Positions 44,985 to 53,815 are shown, counted from the first letter of the stretch. The stretch: 64,000 nucleotides of DNA from SZUA-36 sp963774415 (GCA_963774415.1 CAVZEU010000003.1:186001-250000), one strand, 5' to 3'. The notes: a model not told the origin generated them from the sequence alone. Numbers and translations: made by a program.

Positions 44985-45479
44985 TTTTTCCTCCACGATC
45001 TTCTTCACCCGTCGCGTCGACACCCCCTGCACGTACATCTCGGCAATCGCCAACAGCAAGGCGCGTTCCGAGCGCAGACCCTTTTCCAGGCTCTGCGGAT
45101 AAAAGGCCCCGTCACGGGTTTGCGGCACCTCCAACGGCAGAACACCAAGCCAGGTCTTGAGCCGCTTGTCCTTGTAGCCGTTGGCGTAACCCAGCCGCTG
45201 GGTACTGCGCTCATACGGTGCCGCACCCAGGTAGTCGCTGCGCTCGGCCACCATCGCGCTGTTTAACAACACCGTCACCGCTTCGGCCAAACCATCGAAG
45301 CCATTTTCCTTGAGCAGTTCCACTGCGCCGTGAATCGGATTATTCTCATAGGGCTGAGCCATTTTGGTTTCTCCTCTTGATTTGCAAATCGTCGAAAAAT
45401 TCGCTTTCAAAAGGATAACCGGATGGCTCAGCTCTTTCTTGCCATCAGAAATTTACAGAAAAGACGTTACACCACCCCT
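44985..45479 (-). mobile_element. IS256-family element, N-terminal half and left end only
   Basis: The transposase frame starts at ATG 45362 (MAQPYENNPIHGAVELLKEN) and continues GLAEAVTVLLNSAMVAERSDYLGAAPYER to EMYVQGVSTRRVKKIVEE near 44985, where homology ends; the remaining codons to 44901 are unrelated. The untranslated IS end lies at about 45445-45479 (GAAATTTACAGAAAAGACGT). The catalytic domain is missing. Confidence 0.85.
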
Positions 45480-45806
45480 TGTGATCCGGTCTTTTCAGAC
45501 ATTCCATGTTTGCTCCTACACAATAGTTGAATTCAGTAGTTTCTATGGTGCTATTACGAATTATTCTTATTTAATTCATAATGTTAGGATGTTGACATTA
45601 CTTGTTTACGCTGCTCTAATGTACGAGAAAAGTCAAAACATTGGGGGGACTGTGTTGACCATGACTGACATGAACCCTAGAGATCTTGGGTACGACCTTA
45701 CCCATTTACCCGTTTGAGTCCTAAAGATGGCTAATCTTTTTATGGCTCAGATAGTAGTTAATTTTATAAATCCAGACATTGGATATAGCAGACAGGCCTT
45801 TTCAAA
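45480..45806. other. AT-rich non-coding leader of an imported segment
   Basis: Conspicuously AT-rich. A frame running from the IS256 end to 45717 looks accidental. No promoter can be assigned with confidence. Confidence 0.5.
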
Positions 45807-46577
45807 ATGCGTCGAACTCTAATCATATTACTCATTCTGATAATTGTGTCCCTAATCATTTATTTTGGTCGTTCAATGCACGAGACGCGCAATATAAATA
45901 GTACCGCCAAAATTGATGTTATTGGGCAGGACGGTAATCATCAAACACATGAGCTAGCCAAGTCAAAAACCAACCATTCCACAAAGAGTACTCTAGCTGT
46001 GCCTTCTGATAAGGGCCATAAAACTAAACCACCAGTCAGTTCATCCAAAAGTGTCCAACAAAACGCTTTAGACGTAGAAGCTAGTAGAACTAAATCAAGG
46101 ATCGAAAAGCATTGGGAATGGGCGTCTCAAGTGGGTTTTGCAACCCCCTTGACCGATTCGGAATATGCGCCACTTTCGGTGGATGAGTTGCTCTTCAGAG
46201 CTGAAAGGGGTGACTTGACAGCAAGTTATTGGGCTGGATTAAAACTGGCGCAATCCGGAGATTTGAAACAGGCTAGGGAAGTATTAATTGACGCGGTAGC
46301 GCATGGTTCTATCGGTGCAGCTCAGTTGCTGCACGAGATTTATATGGGATATCAGCACAATGATCCAGATATTAGTGAGGCAATAGCTTGGTTAAGAATC
46401 GCTGAATCGATGGGAGACAGTCCTAACCCTACCGCCAATAATCCGAATTTATCCGCAGCGGACGCTTGGAGAGCAAGCCAGTTGTTCTCCTTGTACTGGA
46501 ATGAAGTACAGCGTCGTCACTATGATGAATTCGGGACACCAATCCCTTACGTGCCGCCACCACCAAAAGATAAATGA
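45807..46577 (+). CDS. Membrane-anchored SEL1/TPR-like repeat protein
   Basis: 256 residues, AT-rich codon use. N-terminal membrane anchor (LIILLILIIVSLIIYFG), a Ser/Thr/Lys-rich low-complexity linker (about 30-95), then helical repeats: ELLFRAERGDLTASYWAGLKLAQSGDLKQAREVLIDAVAHGSIGAAQLLHEIYM and SEAIAWLRIAESMG, the A-x-G-x-x-x-A pattern of SEL1-like repeats. Probably a periplasmic protein-interaction module. Sits in the segment enclosed by two IS256 ends. Confidence 0.75.
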   Translation: MRRTLIILLILIIVSLIIYFGRSMHETRNINSTAKIDVIGQDGNHQTHELAKSKTNHSTKSTLAVPSDKGHKTKPPVSSSKSVQQNALDVEASRTKSRIEKHWEWASQVGFATPLTDSEYAPLSVDELLFRAERGDLTASYWAGLKLAQSGDLKQAREVLIDAVAHGSIGAAQLLHEIYMGYQHNDPDISEAIAWLRIAESMGDSPNPTANNPNLSAADAWRASQLFSLYWNEVQRRHYDEFGTPIPYVPPPPKDK

Positions 46578-46593
46578 TGAGAGGAGTATATCA

Positions 46594-47160
46594 ATGAGGA
46601 GTCATATCTGTATATTTACCAAGGAGTTATTTCTTAGCATTTTATTACTCACAGTTTCACCAGCGACACTTTATGCACAGTGCAACGAGGCCGGGCTTTA
46701 TACGAATATTTCTTGTTCATATACTGCATATACACTTCCGGGTACTGCCTCGTATGGACTTCAAATCCGAGACTGCATTGCATCACAAGATATTCCATTT
46801 GATGATGTGTGGAATATTCATCTTACTATTACACCGGCGATTTATGGGGAGCCATATACCGAATCACTTACTAGGCCTACAGCCTGTGGTGAAGGTTCTT
46901 GGCAAGACGTTGCAGATGATTGGTACACGACTAATGCAGCAGTACTGGGGTGGCCATCGTTAGATCAATTAGATTCTGGTGACTCCGGTGGTTTTACCGC
47001 TTTCTCCAATTATGCAGCTTCCTGTGGACTTGAACCGACATTAAGCGTTGAGAGTGTTACGATGCAGGGTACAGGATGCGCTGCTGGAACCCAAGTTTGC
47101 ACAACGGTGACTTATATCACATACAAATTTAAACAAGAATATACGACTATATGTTACTGA
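46594..47160 (+). CDS. Secreted cysteine-containing protein of unknown function
   Basis: 188 residues, AT-rich, GAGGAG before ATG 46594. Signal peptide LFLSILLLTVSPATLYA, cleavage before QCNEAG. Mature part has eight or more cysteines (CNEAG, CSYTAY, DCIAS, ACGEG, SCGLE, GCAAG, VCTTV, ICY) suggesting disulfide-bonded beta structure. 16 bp after the SEL1 gene, so the two are likely one transcription unit. No homologue recognised. Confidence 0.7.
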   Translation: MRSHICIFTKELFLSILLLTVSPATLYAQCNEAGLYTNISCSYTAYTLPGTASYGLQIRDCIASQDIPFDDVWNIHLTITPAIYGEPYTESLTRPTACGEGSWQDVADDWYTTNAAVLGWPSLDQLDSGDSGGFTAFSNYAASCGLEPTLSVESVTMQGTGCAAGTQVCTTVTYITYKFKQEYTTICY

Positions 47161-47176
47161 TTTGGATTAAGCAACA

Positions 47177-47345
47177 TTCTTTCTGTAAATTCGGTTATCC
47201 CTCGATCGCGTCCGGATCGGCAAAGAGGACATAGCGCCGTTCAGCGGTCTGCCACTCCTCCGATATTTCCATCAGTACCGCCGAGACTAAGCGCAGACAG
47301 GCCGCCTCGTTCGGGAACAGCCTGGCCACCCGCGTCCGGCGCCGG
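47177..47345 (-). mobile_element. IS256-family element, C-terminal fragment and right end
   Basis: Minus-strand frame reads EIRRRTRVARLFPNEAACLR, LVSAVLMEISEEWQTAERRY and VLFADPDAIE, the C-terminus of an IS256-type transposase. TTTCTGTAAATT at about 47180 is the adjoining IS end. Same strand and type as the 44985-45479 fragment. Confidence 0.8.
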
Positions 47346-47448
47346 ATTTCGATAACGTAAATTATCTTTCGCACATTTGATGAGGCGGTGGTCTCGGTCT
47401 GTAAAATCTGGTGTTACCAAGCATCAGAACAGACCTAAGGAGACCACC

Positions 47449-47661
47449 ATGGAAAAAGATACCACGAAGCCCTTGAATAAGGTAATCAGAATCGACGAGC
47501 GCGAGATCCGCGGTCACCTGGACAAGATGGTCCGGGGTACGGTTGAGGAAACGCTCAACGCGCTGCTCGAGGCCGAAGCGGATGACTTGTGCCAGGCGCA
47601 ACGCTACGAGCGATCTGCCGATCGGGTCGATACGCGCGCCGACCACTATAAGGCAGCGTAA
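47449..47661 (+). mobile_element. Second IS256-type transposase, N-terminal fragment
   Basis: 70 codons: RIDEREIRGHLDKMVRGTVE, ETLNALLEAEADDLCQAQRY and ERSADRVDTRADHYKAA, the N-terminus of a different IS256 subgroup, ending abruptly at a stop. AAGGAG before ATG 47449. The rest is absent. Confidence 0.85.
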
Positions 47662-47679
47662 ATAAATAAAGGTATCGAT

Positions 47680-47803
47680 CTAAGTCTTCCTGCTAGGCTT
47701 GATGACATAGTTCCACTCGCCATGAAACTTGTCGCGTTTGAGGTTGACCTGCTTCATCTCTTCATCAGTGATCTGACGCCCGGTGGGGTATTTTCGGTCG
47801 AAA
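47680..47803 (-). mobile_element. ISAzo13-type transposase, C-terminal fragment
   Basis: Minus-strand FDRKYPTGRQITDEEMKQVN then LKRDKFHGEWNYVIKPSRKT, the usual C-terminus of ISAzo13/Rhodopirellula-type transposases. Upstream it is replaced by the direct-repeat copy that starts at 47804. Confidence 0.75.
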
Positions 47804-48542
47804 GCCCGGACCCCCACCCCTTTACCCATGCGCAATGGCAGATGATGTACGCTATAAACTACTGGATTTGAGTAGAACATTACGGCTTCAGGGATTAACC
47901 GTCGATGGACGACGAAACGGTCACGCTGCGCGATATTGGATTCGAGGAGCTTCCAGCCATTCTTGACATGGAGCAAGGCCAGGCGCGCGATTTCGTCATT
48001 CCGTACACGCTGCGGCGGCACCGGGAGGAATTCGCCAAACCGGACATCGTTTACAAGGCGGTCTGCCAGGGCAAACGCCTCGTTGGTTTCGTGATACTGG
48101 CGCTCGACCCGGATGGTAAGAGCGTCGAGTTTCGCCGCATCGTAGTCTCCGAAACGGGCTGCGGCATCGGCAGGCGTGCCGTGGAGCTCGTGGGCGAATT
48201 GTGCAAGCGGGAACTTGGCAGAAGTCGTGTATGGCTCGACGTGTTCGAGTCGAACGAGCGCGCCCGGCACGTGTACGAAAAATGCGGTTACTCACGATTC
48301 GGAGCAGCCGAGCATGACGGCAGAAAGCTGCTCCTTTACGAAAGGATGACATAGCGTGTCGAGAATGACGAAGGCTTCCCGTTTATCTTTCTCGGTCACT
48401 CTCATTTCGATGGTCATCGCCTTCGCCGGCTGTTCAAGGGAGGAGCCCAATATGCCGTCACGGAACACGTCTGACTACCGCCAAACTGCCCTGCAGTTCG
48501 CTGAATCACTGGCCGCGCGTGAATACCCGAACGCTTACGCAA
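47804..48542 (+). repeat. Direct repeat, right copy (739 bp)
   Basis: Partner of 40451-41189, beginning GCCCGGACCCCCACCCCTTT. Its left edge abuts an ISAzo13 fragment. The right end is defined only by where the left copy is interrupted by repeat A. Confidence 0.9.
47905..48354 (+). CDS. GNAT-family N-acetyltransferase, copy 2
   Basis: 149 residues, almost identical to the 40552 gene. Motif A VSETGCGIGRRAVELVGELC and motif B NERARHVYEKCGYSRF. Both copies are intact, so the duplication is recent or both are under selection. It is followed 1 bp later by the lipoprotein gene, an arrangement shared by both copies. Confidence 0.9.
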   Translation: MDDETVTLRDIGFEELPAILDMEQGQARDFVIPYTLRRHREEFAKPDIVYKAVCQGKRLVGFVILALDPDGKSVEFRRIVVSETGCGIGRRAVELVGELCKRELGRSRVWLDVFESNERARHVYEKCGYSRFGAAEHDGRKLLLYERMT

Positions 48543-48805
48543 TGACGAGCCAGGAGTATCGTAAACGAACCACCGCAGAGCAACTGCGAACCTCATTCGA
48601 AACCATTGTGCCCGCGGACTGGGGCCCGATCGGGCCTATCCAGGTAGGCCAAACCACGACAAGCTGGCCGGGCAAACGGCCGGGGGACCTTGGCTTGGTC
48701 TATGTGAGCATTGGAGGCGATGTATACAGTGAGGCGATTACCGTTGTTGTCACGGTGGAAAGCGGAGAGCAAAGAATACGCGAGGTGGAATTTGGCCGCC
48801 CATGA
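48356..48805 (+). CDS. DUF4019-like lipoprotein, intact copy
   Basis: 149 residues from GTG 48356. Signal peptide SFSVTLISMVIAFAGC with lipobox AFAGC. The mature domain has YRQTALQFAESLAAREYPNAYAMTSQEYRKRTTAEQLRTSFE, the look of a small NTF2-like/DUF4019 domain (helical start, YAMTS-type turn, beta sheet VYVSIGGDVYSEAITVVVTV). The family label is tentative. It is the undamaged counterpart of the pseudogene at 41003. Confidence 0.75.
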   Translation: MSRMTKASRLSFSVTLISMVIAFAGCSREEPNMPSRNTSDYRQTALQFAESLAAREYPNAYAMTSQEYRKRTTAEQLRTSFETIVPADWGPIGPIQVGQTTTSWPGKRPGDLGLVYVSIGGDVYSEAITVVVTVESGEQRIREVEFGRP

Positions 48806-48908
48806 ATCAGCGGCGGCTTGTTCAGGAGCAACCCGCCCCTCATGGCGGGCCGCGCCGGCACGCGAGCCTTGGTATTAGGTGCGGTGCTACCTGGCGATCG
48901 GGAGTTCG

Positions 48909-49064
48909 ATGAAGCAATACGTTGTTGGATTCGTGTTCAGCGCGATCTTGGCAGCCGCAACGATACTGACGCCGCTGAGGGAAACCGCACTGGCCTGGCT
49001 GTTTGCGCCGATTATTGTCCTCCCGTATGCGTTGGTCATTCGGGCATTGATCATCAGGGAGTGA
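48909..49064 (+). CDS. Small membrane protein, 51 residues
   Basis: ATG 48909 with GGGAG upstream. Two hydrophobic helices (QYVVGFVFSAILAAATIL and TALAWLFAPIIVLPYALVIRALII) with a short polar turn. No family recognised; a real gene is suggested by the ribosome binding site and the clean two-helix pattern. Confidence 0.5.
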   Translation: MKQYVVGFVFSAILAAATILTPLRETALAWLFAPIIVLPYALVIRALIIRE

Positions 49065-49078
49065 CACCAAGAAAAATC

Positions 49079-49207
49079 ATGGGGTCAGAGTAAAGGGACA
49101 GAGTAAACGCACTTGTAAAGCCGGTGTCCGGTAAGCCGGTGCGATGATTTCGACCCGCGGTGAACATTGAGATGCTGGTGAATATCCGAAACCTCGCCTG
49201 ACCCCAT
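49079..49207. repeat. 129-bp element with 10-bp terminal inverted repeats, family B
   Basis: ATGGGGTCAG (49079-49088) and CTGACCCCAT (49198-49207) are exact inverse complements. The left part is the repeat B core GGGGTCAGAGTAAAGGGACA; the interior also has AGCCGGTG twice. Looks like a complete mobile unit of family B. Confidence 0.75.
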
Positions 49208-49270
49208 AACTTCTGGCGCTGGTCAGCTCGGCGTTATACTGCAACCCGATAGCCAGGGATCGAGTGAAAA

Positions 49271-49909
49271 TTGAATCCTACACTGACACACGCAGTCACC
49301 GTATTTATGGCGTTTTTCGCCATCATGAATCCTGTTGCCGGAGTCCCGGTCTTCCTTGGCCTGACGAGTGGCGATGATGAGCAGACAACCAGGAGCGTGG
49401 CATTAAGGGCGCTGTTACTCGCGTTCGCTATCGTTGCCGTGTTCTCCGTGGCTGGAAAAGTGATTTTTGACGTGTTTGGCCTGACCCTGCCGGCATTTCG
49501 GATTACCGGCGGGATTATCGTCTTCTTTATCGGTCTGCATATGCTGCAAGGCAATCAATCGAGCGTTCAGCACCCCAGCGAGGCGGACAAGCGGAACTCA
49601 CGGGATGCGGCGCTCAGCGTCGCAATCTCCCCCCTGGGAATGCCCTTACTCGCGGGCCCGGGCACGATCGCAACCGCGATGAACTTTTCGGCAGGTGGCG
49701 GCATCGGCGCCATGGTCGTTACCATCTCCGTATTCGCTGTTCTTTGCATCATCACGTATTTGTTTTTCATTTTCGGCGAGAAGCTGGTCGGTTACCTCGG
49801 AACCAGCGCTCTGGGCGTCATCACTCGTATGATGGGGCTTATACTCGCGGCCATTGGAACGCAGATGGTGATAGAAGGACTGCAGAAGGCCTTCAATCTC
49901 GCGGGTTGA
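49271..49909 (+). CDS. MarC family integral membrane protein
   Basis: 212 residues, TTG start. Six helices with the duplicated MarC signature: AFFAIMNPVAGVPVFLGLT near the N-terminus and SPLGMPLLAGPGTIATAMNF in the second half. MarC/YhgN proteins are polytopic inner-membrane proteins of unknown transport function; they are no longer thought to cause multiple antibiotic resistance. Confidence 0.92.
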   Translation: MNPTLTHAVTVFMAFFAIMNPVAGVPVFLGLTSGDDEQTTRSVALRALLLAFAIVAVFSVAGKVIFDVFGLTLPAFRITGGIIVFFIGLHMLQGNQSSVQHPSEADKRNSRDAALSVAISPLGMPLLAGPGTIATAMNFSAGGGIGAMVVTISVFAVLCIITYLFFIFGEKLVGYLGTSALGVITRMMGLILAAIGTQMVIEGLQKAFNLAG

Positions 49910-49927
49910 TGACGAGAGCTTGGAAAG

Positions 49928-49981
49928 AGAGCTTGGACACCCATGACTTTTCCCAGGCGATTCGATCCAGATGTGACTGCG
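49928..49981 (+). repeat. Repeat A variant (A2), copy 2
   Basis: Same 54 bp as 36451-36504 with two mismatches, starting 19 bp after the marC stop codon. Confidence 0.8.
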
Positions 49982-50093
49982 TTGACCTGCAGTAACCACA
50001 ACTCCGTTACATAAGCGCGCGGGCGGCGGCAGCGGGCTCCCATTCTTGTGTCATACTTAGGGACAATCGATGCTTTCCTGATTCCCGCTTACG

Positions 50094-51977
50094 ATGAACC
50101 ACCCGAGTGAGCATCCCAACAAGCTCGAATTTGCCGGCTTCACGCTCGATCTGGATCGTGGCGCGTTAGTCTCGGCAGGATCGGAGATCCCGCTGCGCCC
50201 CAAGTCGTTCGAGGTCCTGCGCTATCTCGTCGAGCACCACGGCCACCTGGCTTCGCAACAGGAATTGCTCGATGAAGTCTGGGGCGACCTGATCGTCACC
50301 GAGGACTCGTTGCGACAGTGCATCACCGACATCCGCAGAGCCCTCGGCGACACGGATCAACGGATCGTCCGCAACGTGCCGCGCCGGGGTTACCTGTTCG
50401 ATCTGCCGGTACACGCCGTCGACGATGCCGGGACGGCAGAAGGGCACCCGCCGGACGCGCACCGGAGAGCGGCATGGCGGATCGGCGCGGGGCTGGCGCT
50501 CGCCTTGCTCGCGGCCGGAACGATGTGGTGGCTGACCCGCCCGGGAGACCCGGGTCCCGGACCGGCGCCCGAAGCGCCGCCGCCGAATTCCATCGCGGTG
50601 CTGCGTCTCGACGACATGAGCCCGGCCGGCGACCAGGCCTATCTCTGCGAGGGGATCGCCGAGGAGATCATCCACCGCCTGACCCAGAGCCCGTCGTTGC
50701 GCGTCATCGCACGGACGTCGTCGTTCGCGGTCAGCGGCACCACGATCCCGGAGATCGCAGAGCAGCTCAATGTCGCCTACGTGCTGGAGGGGAGCCTGCG
50801 CCGATCGGGGAATACTATCCGGGTGACGGCACAACTCGTGGATGTGGCGACCGACGCCCAGCTCTTCTCGGTGACCTATAACCGCAATCTCGACGACATC
50901 CTGCTACTACAGGCGGAGATCGCCGGGAAGGTGGCGGATGCCCTGAATGTAACGCTGACCAACAAGGCCGCCGCCGACGTCGCGGATGCGCATGCGTACG
51001 AGCTGTATCTGCAGGGACGATATTTCTATCTGCGGCGTGCACCCGGCGACATGGAGAAGGCGCGGGACTATTACACTCAGGCGCTCGATATCGATCCCGA
51101 ATTCGCGCGCGCCTGGGTCGGGATCGCGGCCGTCGCGAACCTGCGTCTGAGCGACAAGGCGTATTATGAAGTGGATCCCGGGCAGCGGGGCGCGTTGAGA
51201 GAGATACAGAAGCACGCCGTTGGACAGGCGCTGAAGTACGGACCGGAGCTGCCGGAGGCCCACGTACGGGCGGCCGCCTACTACTGGCAGACCGACGACA
51301 AGGCTCGTTCACTCGAGCACTTGGAAATCGCCCGCAAGCTCGATCCGGACAACTGGCTCGTCGTATCGATACAGGCGAACGACTTCATTTTCGGGCGCCG
51401 GCTCGCCGAGGCGATCGACCTGGTTGAAAATGCCGTGCGGCGGGATCCTCTCAATGCGATGCTGCGCACGAATCTCGCGCAGTTCCTGCTGTATGCCGGC
51501 CGGCTTGAAGATGCGCGCGCGCAATTCGCGAGGGTTGTGGAACTGTATCCGTCGCTGAAAGGGGCCGACACGGTGTTACCGGCCTATGCACATGCGCTGA
51601 TCTTGCTGGGGCAACCCGATAAAGCCCTCGAGTTGATCCGAGCGGCGCCGGAGGGCAATCGCCGGCTGCAGGGCCTCGCGCTCGCTTATCACGCCCTTGG
51701 CCGCGAGGCGGACGCGGACCAGGCCCTGAGCGAACTCAGGGACAATGTCCAGCATAGCTGGGACCTGCTGGCTGTGGCCGAGGTGTACGCGTACCGGGGC
51801 GATGCCGCACAGGCGCTCACCTGGCTGGACGGACTCCGGCCGGCCCTGAAGTGCGAGGTCTCGTCTCCGCTTGCGGAGGCTTACTATTCCCCGCTCCTCG
51901 CTACCCTGGTGGACGATGCCGGCTGGCGGGAGTGGCGAGCCGAAACGGCGCAGCAGATGGCGCAATGTATGTGGTGA
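50094..51977 (+). CDS. CadC/ToxR-like membrane transcription factor with TPR domain
   Basis: 627 residues. N-terminal OmpR-type winged helix (residues 10-105: LEFAGFTLDLDRGALVSAGSEIPLRPKSFEVLRYLVEHHG, VRNVPRRGYLF), a membrane helix (IGAGLALALLAAGTMWWL, about 128-145), then a periplasmic FlgO-like segment (IAVLRLDDMSPAGDQAYLCEGIAEEII, LNVAYVLEGSLRRSGNTIRVTAQLVDVATDAQLFS) and C-terminal tetratricopeptide repeats (about 300-620). This architecture is widespread in gammaproteobacteria; ligand and regulon are unknown. Single gene. Confidence 0.9.
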   Translation: MNHPSEHPNKLEFAGFTLDLDRGALVSAGSEIPLRPKSFEVLRYLVEHHGHLASQQELLDEVWGDLIVTEDSLRQCITDIRRALGDTDQRIVRNVPRRGYLFDLPVHAVDDAGTAEGHPPDAHRRAAWRIGAGLALALLAAGTMWWLTRPGDPGPGPAPEAPPPNSIAVLRLDDMSPAGDQAYLCEGIAEEIIHRLTQSPSLRVIARTSSFAVSGTTIPEIAEQLNVAYVLEGSLRRSGNTIRVTAQLVDVATDAQLFSVTYNRNLDDILLLQAEIAGKVADALNVTLTNKAAADVADAHAYELYLQGRYFYLRRAPGDMEKARDYYTQALDIDPEFARAWVGIAAVANLRLSDKAYYEVDPGQRGALREIQKHAVGQALKYGPELPEAHVRAAAYYWQTDDKARSLEHLEIARKLDPDNWLVVSIQANDFIFGRRLAEAIDLVENAVRRDPLNAMLRTNLAQFLLYAGRLEDARAQFARVVELYPSLKGADTVLPAYAHALILLGQPDKALELIRAAPEGNRRLQGLALAYHALGREADADQALSELRDNVQHSWDLLAVAEVYAYRGDAAQALTWLDGLRPALKCEVSSPLAEAYYSPLLATLVDDAGWREWRAETAQQMAQCMW

Positions 51978-52016
51978 ACCTGCTCCGGCCACGCCGGCCC
52001 GCCGCGAAAACGCGCC

Positions 52017-52514
52017 CTAGAAGTACGGGCACGACTCCACTTCACTGCCCCGCAGCACGACTTTGTACACCGGTGTCGGCGCCGCACTGATATCCAACAC
52101 CGTGACATAGACGAGGATGCCCACCTTGTGGCCCCGGAATCCTGGGAACACCGTGCCGTTCTGTATCAGCACCCACCCCGGCGTCAGCGACTGATCCGCC
52201 ACCGTCGCGGTAAAGGAGATGATCGGCCCCTCGGTGTGCTGATACCAATGTCCTGGTGCCGGGTCTTCGGGATCGAGCCAGAACGGATCCAGGAAGGACC
52301 CGTCCTCGTTGTAGTACATGCAGTTGTCGAACTCCGTGCCGGCCGGAAAATACGGGTCGGTCGAGAACACGACTTCCGATTGCACGGCAAACACACGCCC
52401 TCCGAGACTGCCTGGATGCCAGTCGTCGGCCTGAGCGGCTCTCGATCCGGTAATGCTAATGCTGAGTGCGAAAGCGCACGTGAGAGCGGTCGCGAGAATT
52501 GCCTTGGGTGTCAT
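52017..52514 (-). CDS. Secreted hypothetical protein
   Basis: 165 residues. Signal peptide AILATALTCAFALSISITGSRAAQA. The mature part is beta-rich and has two Cys that may pair (DNCMYYNEDG and VESCPYF at the C-terminus). No family recognised. Transcribed convergently with the CadC-like gene. Confidence 0.65.
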   Translation of the reverse strand: MTPKAILATALTCAFALSISITGSRAAQADDWHPGSLGGRVFAVQSEVVFSTDPYFPAGTEFDNCMYYNEDGSFLDPFWLDPEDPAPGHWYQHTEGPIISFTATVADQSLTPGWVLIQNGTVFPGFRGHKVGILVYVTVLDISAAPTPVYKVVLRGSEVESCPYF

Positions 52515-52824
52515 TGTCGTTCCCCTGTACTTGTCGTGATTTCGGGTTTGAAGTCACCTAGGCTCCACCTTGACAGCCGGGTACCCCGGAGTCCGGAAAT
52601 ACCCGTGAAAGTTCCGTGAAATTTCTGCGAATTCTGCAGAGATAGTTAAATGCCGGCTGTCATCTTCGCCAACGTGGCCCTCGGAGAGCATGGACACCGG
52701 AGAGCATGGACACCCATCACTATTTAGCAATGGGAGATATGGGTGATGAGATTGACCCCTCCATCATTCGCTCCGGCGTCACAATGCGCCACACCGATAT
52801 ATGTCATTTTGCATTTACTGCAAT
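52515..52824. other. 310-bp spacer with a repeat A hairpin
   Basis: At 52686-52745: AGCATGGACACCGG, then AGCATGGACACCCATCACTA and TTTAGCAATGGGAGATATGG, a partner of the 40256-40296 hairpin. Otherwise nothing recognised. Confidence 0.6.
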
Positions 52825-53073
52825 TTAATCAGTCATAGCGTAGGAGGCGTCCATATATGTCCTTTCGTATTCCTCGAGCGGCAGGGTCTCGGCTGCGCCG
52901 ACGGATTGGACTCCGGGGATCTCCGCGGCTTCGCGTCGAAGTCGGGCAAAGAACTGCCGGATGCGCGCGGCCTCGTCGTAAGTCGTCTTCGGGAGCTTGA
53001 TCCGCGCGACGAAGCGCCGGTTGCGGGTCAGGCTCCGGATCGCATCGCGAATGTCCTGCCGGAGTGTCTCCAT
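52825..53073 (-). pseudogene. MacB/ADOP-type permease fragment with an internal deletion
   Basis: 83 codons. The first 20 (METLRQDIRDAIRSLTRNRR) are the N-terminus of the large orphan ABC permeases, and the next part (RIKLPKTTYDEAARIRQFFA, then RLRREAAEIPGVQSVGAAET) is a periplasmic segment that lies hundreds of residues later in intact members. So most of the gene was deleted in frame, and the 3' part is missing too. Confidence 0.7.
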
Positions 53074-53237
53074 CCGAGAAAGCCTATCGAACGGTGTCGT
53101 TGAAGTGCGTCACAAGGAGCGAACTCGATTCGATCAATGTGGTGAGTTGCTGCATCTCCCGGGAATCCGTTCACCGAGAGTGGAAGAGCGGGTCGGGGTC
53201 GGATCGATTTGGTCTTCCACGACGCGATTCAGCGACT

Positions 53238-53729
53238 TCAGGCCTCGTCGTGAGGGTCGCCCCGAAGATGTCTCATCTGCGCATCCCAGCGTCCGGATCT
53301 TTCGAGAAACGCCTGCAGGATTTCTTGCAATTGCACGATCTCTTCGTCCTCGAGATGTTTCCGGAAGCTTCTCTGCGCGAATGCCTCCAACAGTTCGCGC
53401 GAGCGATCGAAGGTCGCCGTCCCGCGTTTCGTGAGGACCGCGCTCGTGGCGCGCCGGTCCGTCTTCGACGGAACGCGTTTGACCAGACCCTCCTTTTCGA
53501 GCCTGTCGATCATCTTGGTCATCCCCGGCTTTGACAGAAAGACACGTCGAGCGAGTTCCGAGAGCATGATCTCGCCGCCATTGACCGCCAGTTGCTTCAA
53601 CAGATCCTGTTCGGCCACGCCGATTCCGAGCTCCTCGCGCAGGTGGCTGTCCAGACTCGAGGTCAGCCAGCTCCCCGAGTGGACGAGATTAACCCACGCG
53701 AGCATCCAATCGTGTTTGGTCAGCACCAT
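53238..53729 (-). CDS. MarR-family transcriptional regulator
   Basis: 163 residues. Winged helix with LGIGVAEQDLLKQLAVNGGEIMLSELARRVFLSKPGMTKMIDRLEKEGLVKRVPSKTDRRATSAVLTKRG, the full MarR core including the wing D(x)R motif TDRRAT. C-terminal helix for dimerisation. It is divergent from the CPBP protease gene, and a perfect inverted repeat in the shared promoter is a likely operator. Confidence 0.93.
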   Translation of the reverse strand: MVLTKHDWMLAWVNLVHSGSWLTSSLDSHLREELGIGVAEQDLLKQLAVNGGEIMLSELARRVFLSKPGMTKMIDRLEKEGLVKRVPSKTDRRATSAVLTKRGTATFDRSRELLEAFAQRSFRKHLEDEEIVQLQEILQAFLERSGRWDAQMRHLRGDPHDEA

Positions 53730-53763
53730 CGTGTCATACAGTTTACTGGAAAACTATTTCCAA

Positions 53764-53782
53764 GTGAACTATAATAGTTCAC
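53764..53782. promoter_or_regulatory. MarR-type operator overlapping a -10 box
   Basis: GTGAACTATAATAGTTCAC: 9-bp arms that are exact inverse complements around one central A. It encloses TATAAT (53770-53775), a perfect -10 for the CPBP gene, 41 bp before its ATG. A looser copy (GGAAAACTATTTCC) is at 53748-53761. Confidence 0.75.
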
Positions 53783-53815
53783 CAGGAAACTATTTCTTCA
53801 ACCGGAGGACCAATC

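Noticed and set aside
45364..45717. 117-codon frame antisense to the IS256 left end
   Set aside because: It runs through IS untranslated sequence and AT-rich spacer, with no ribosome binding site or recognisable domain.
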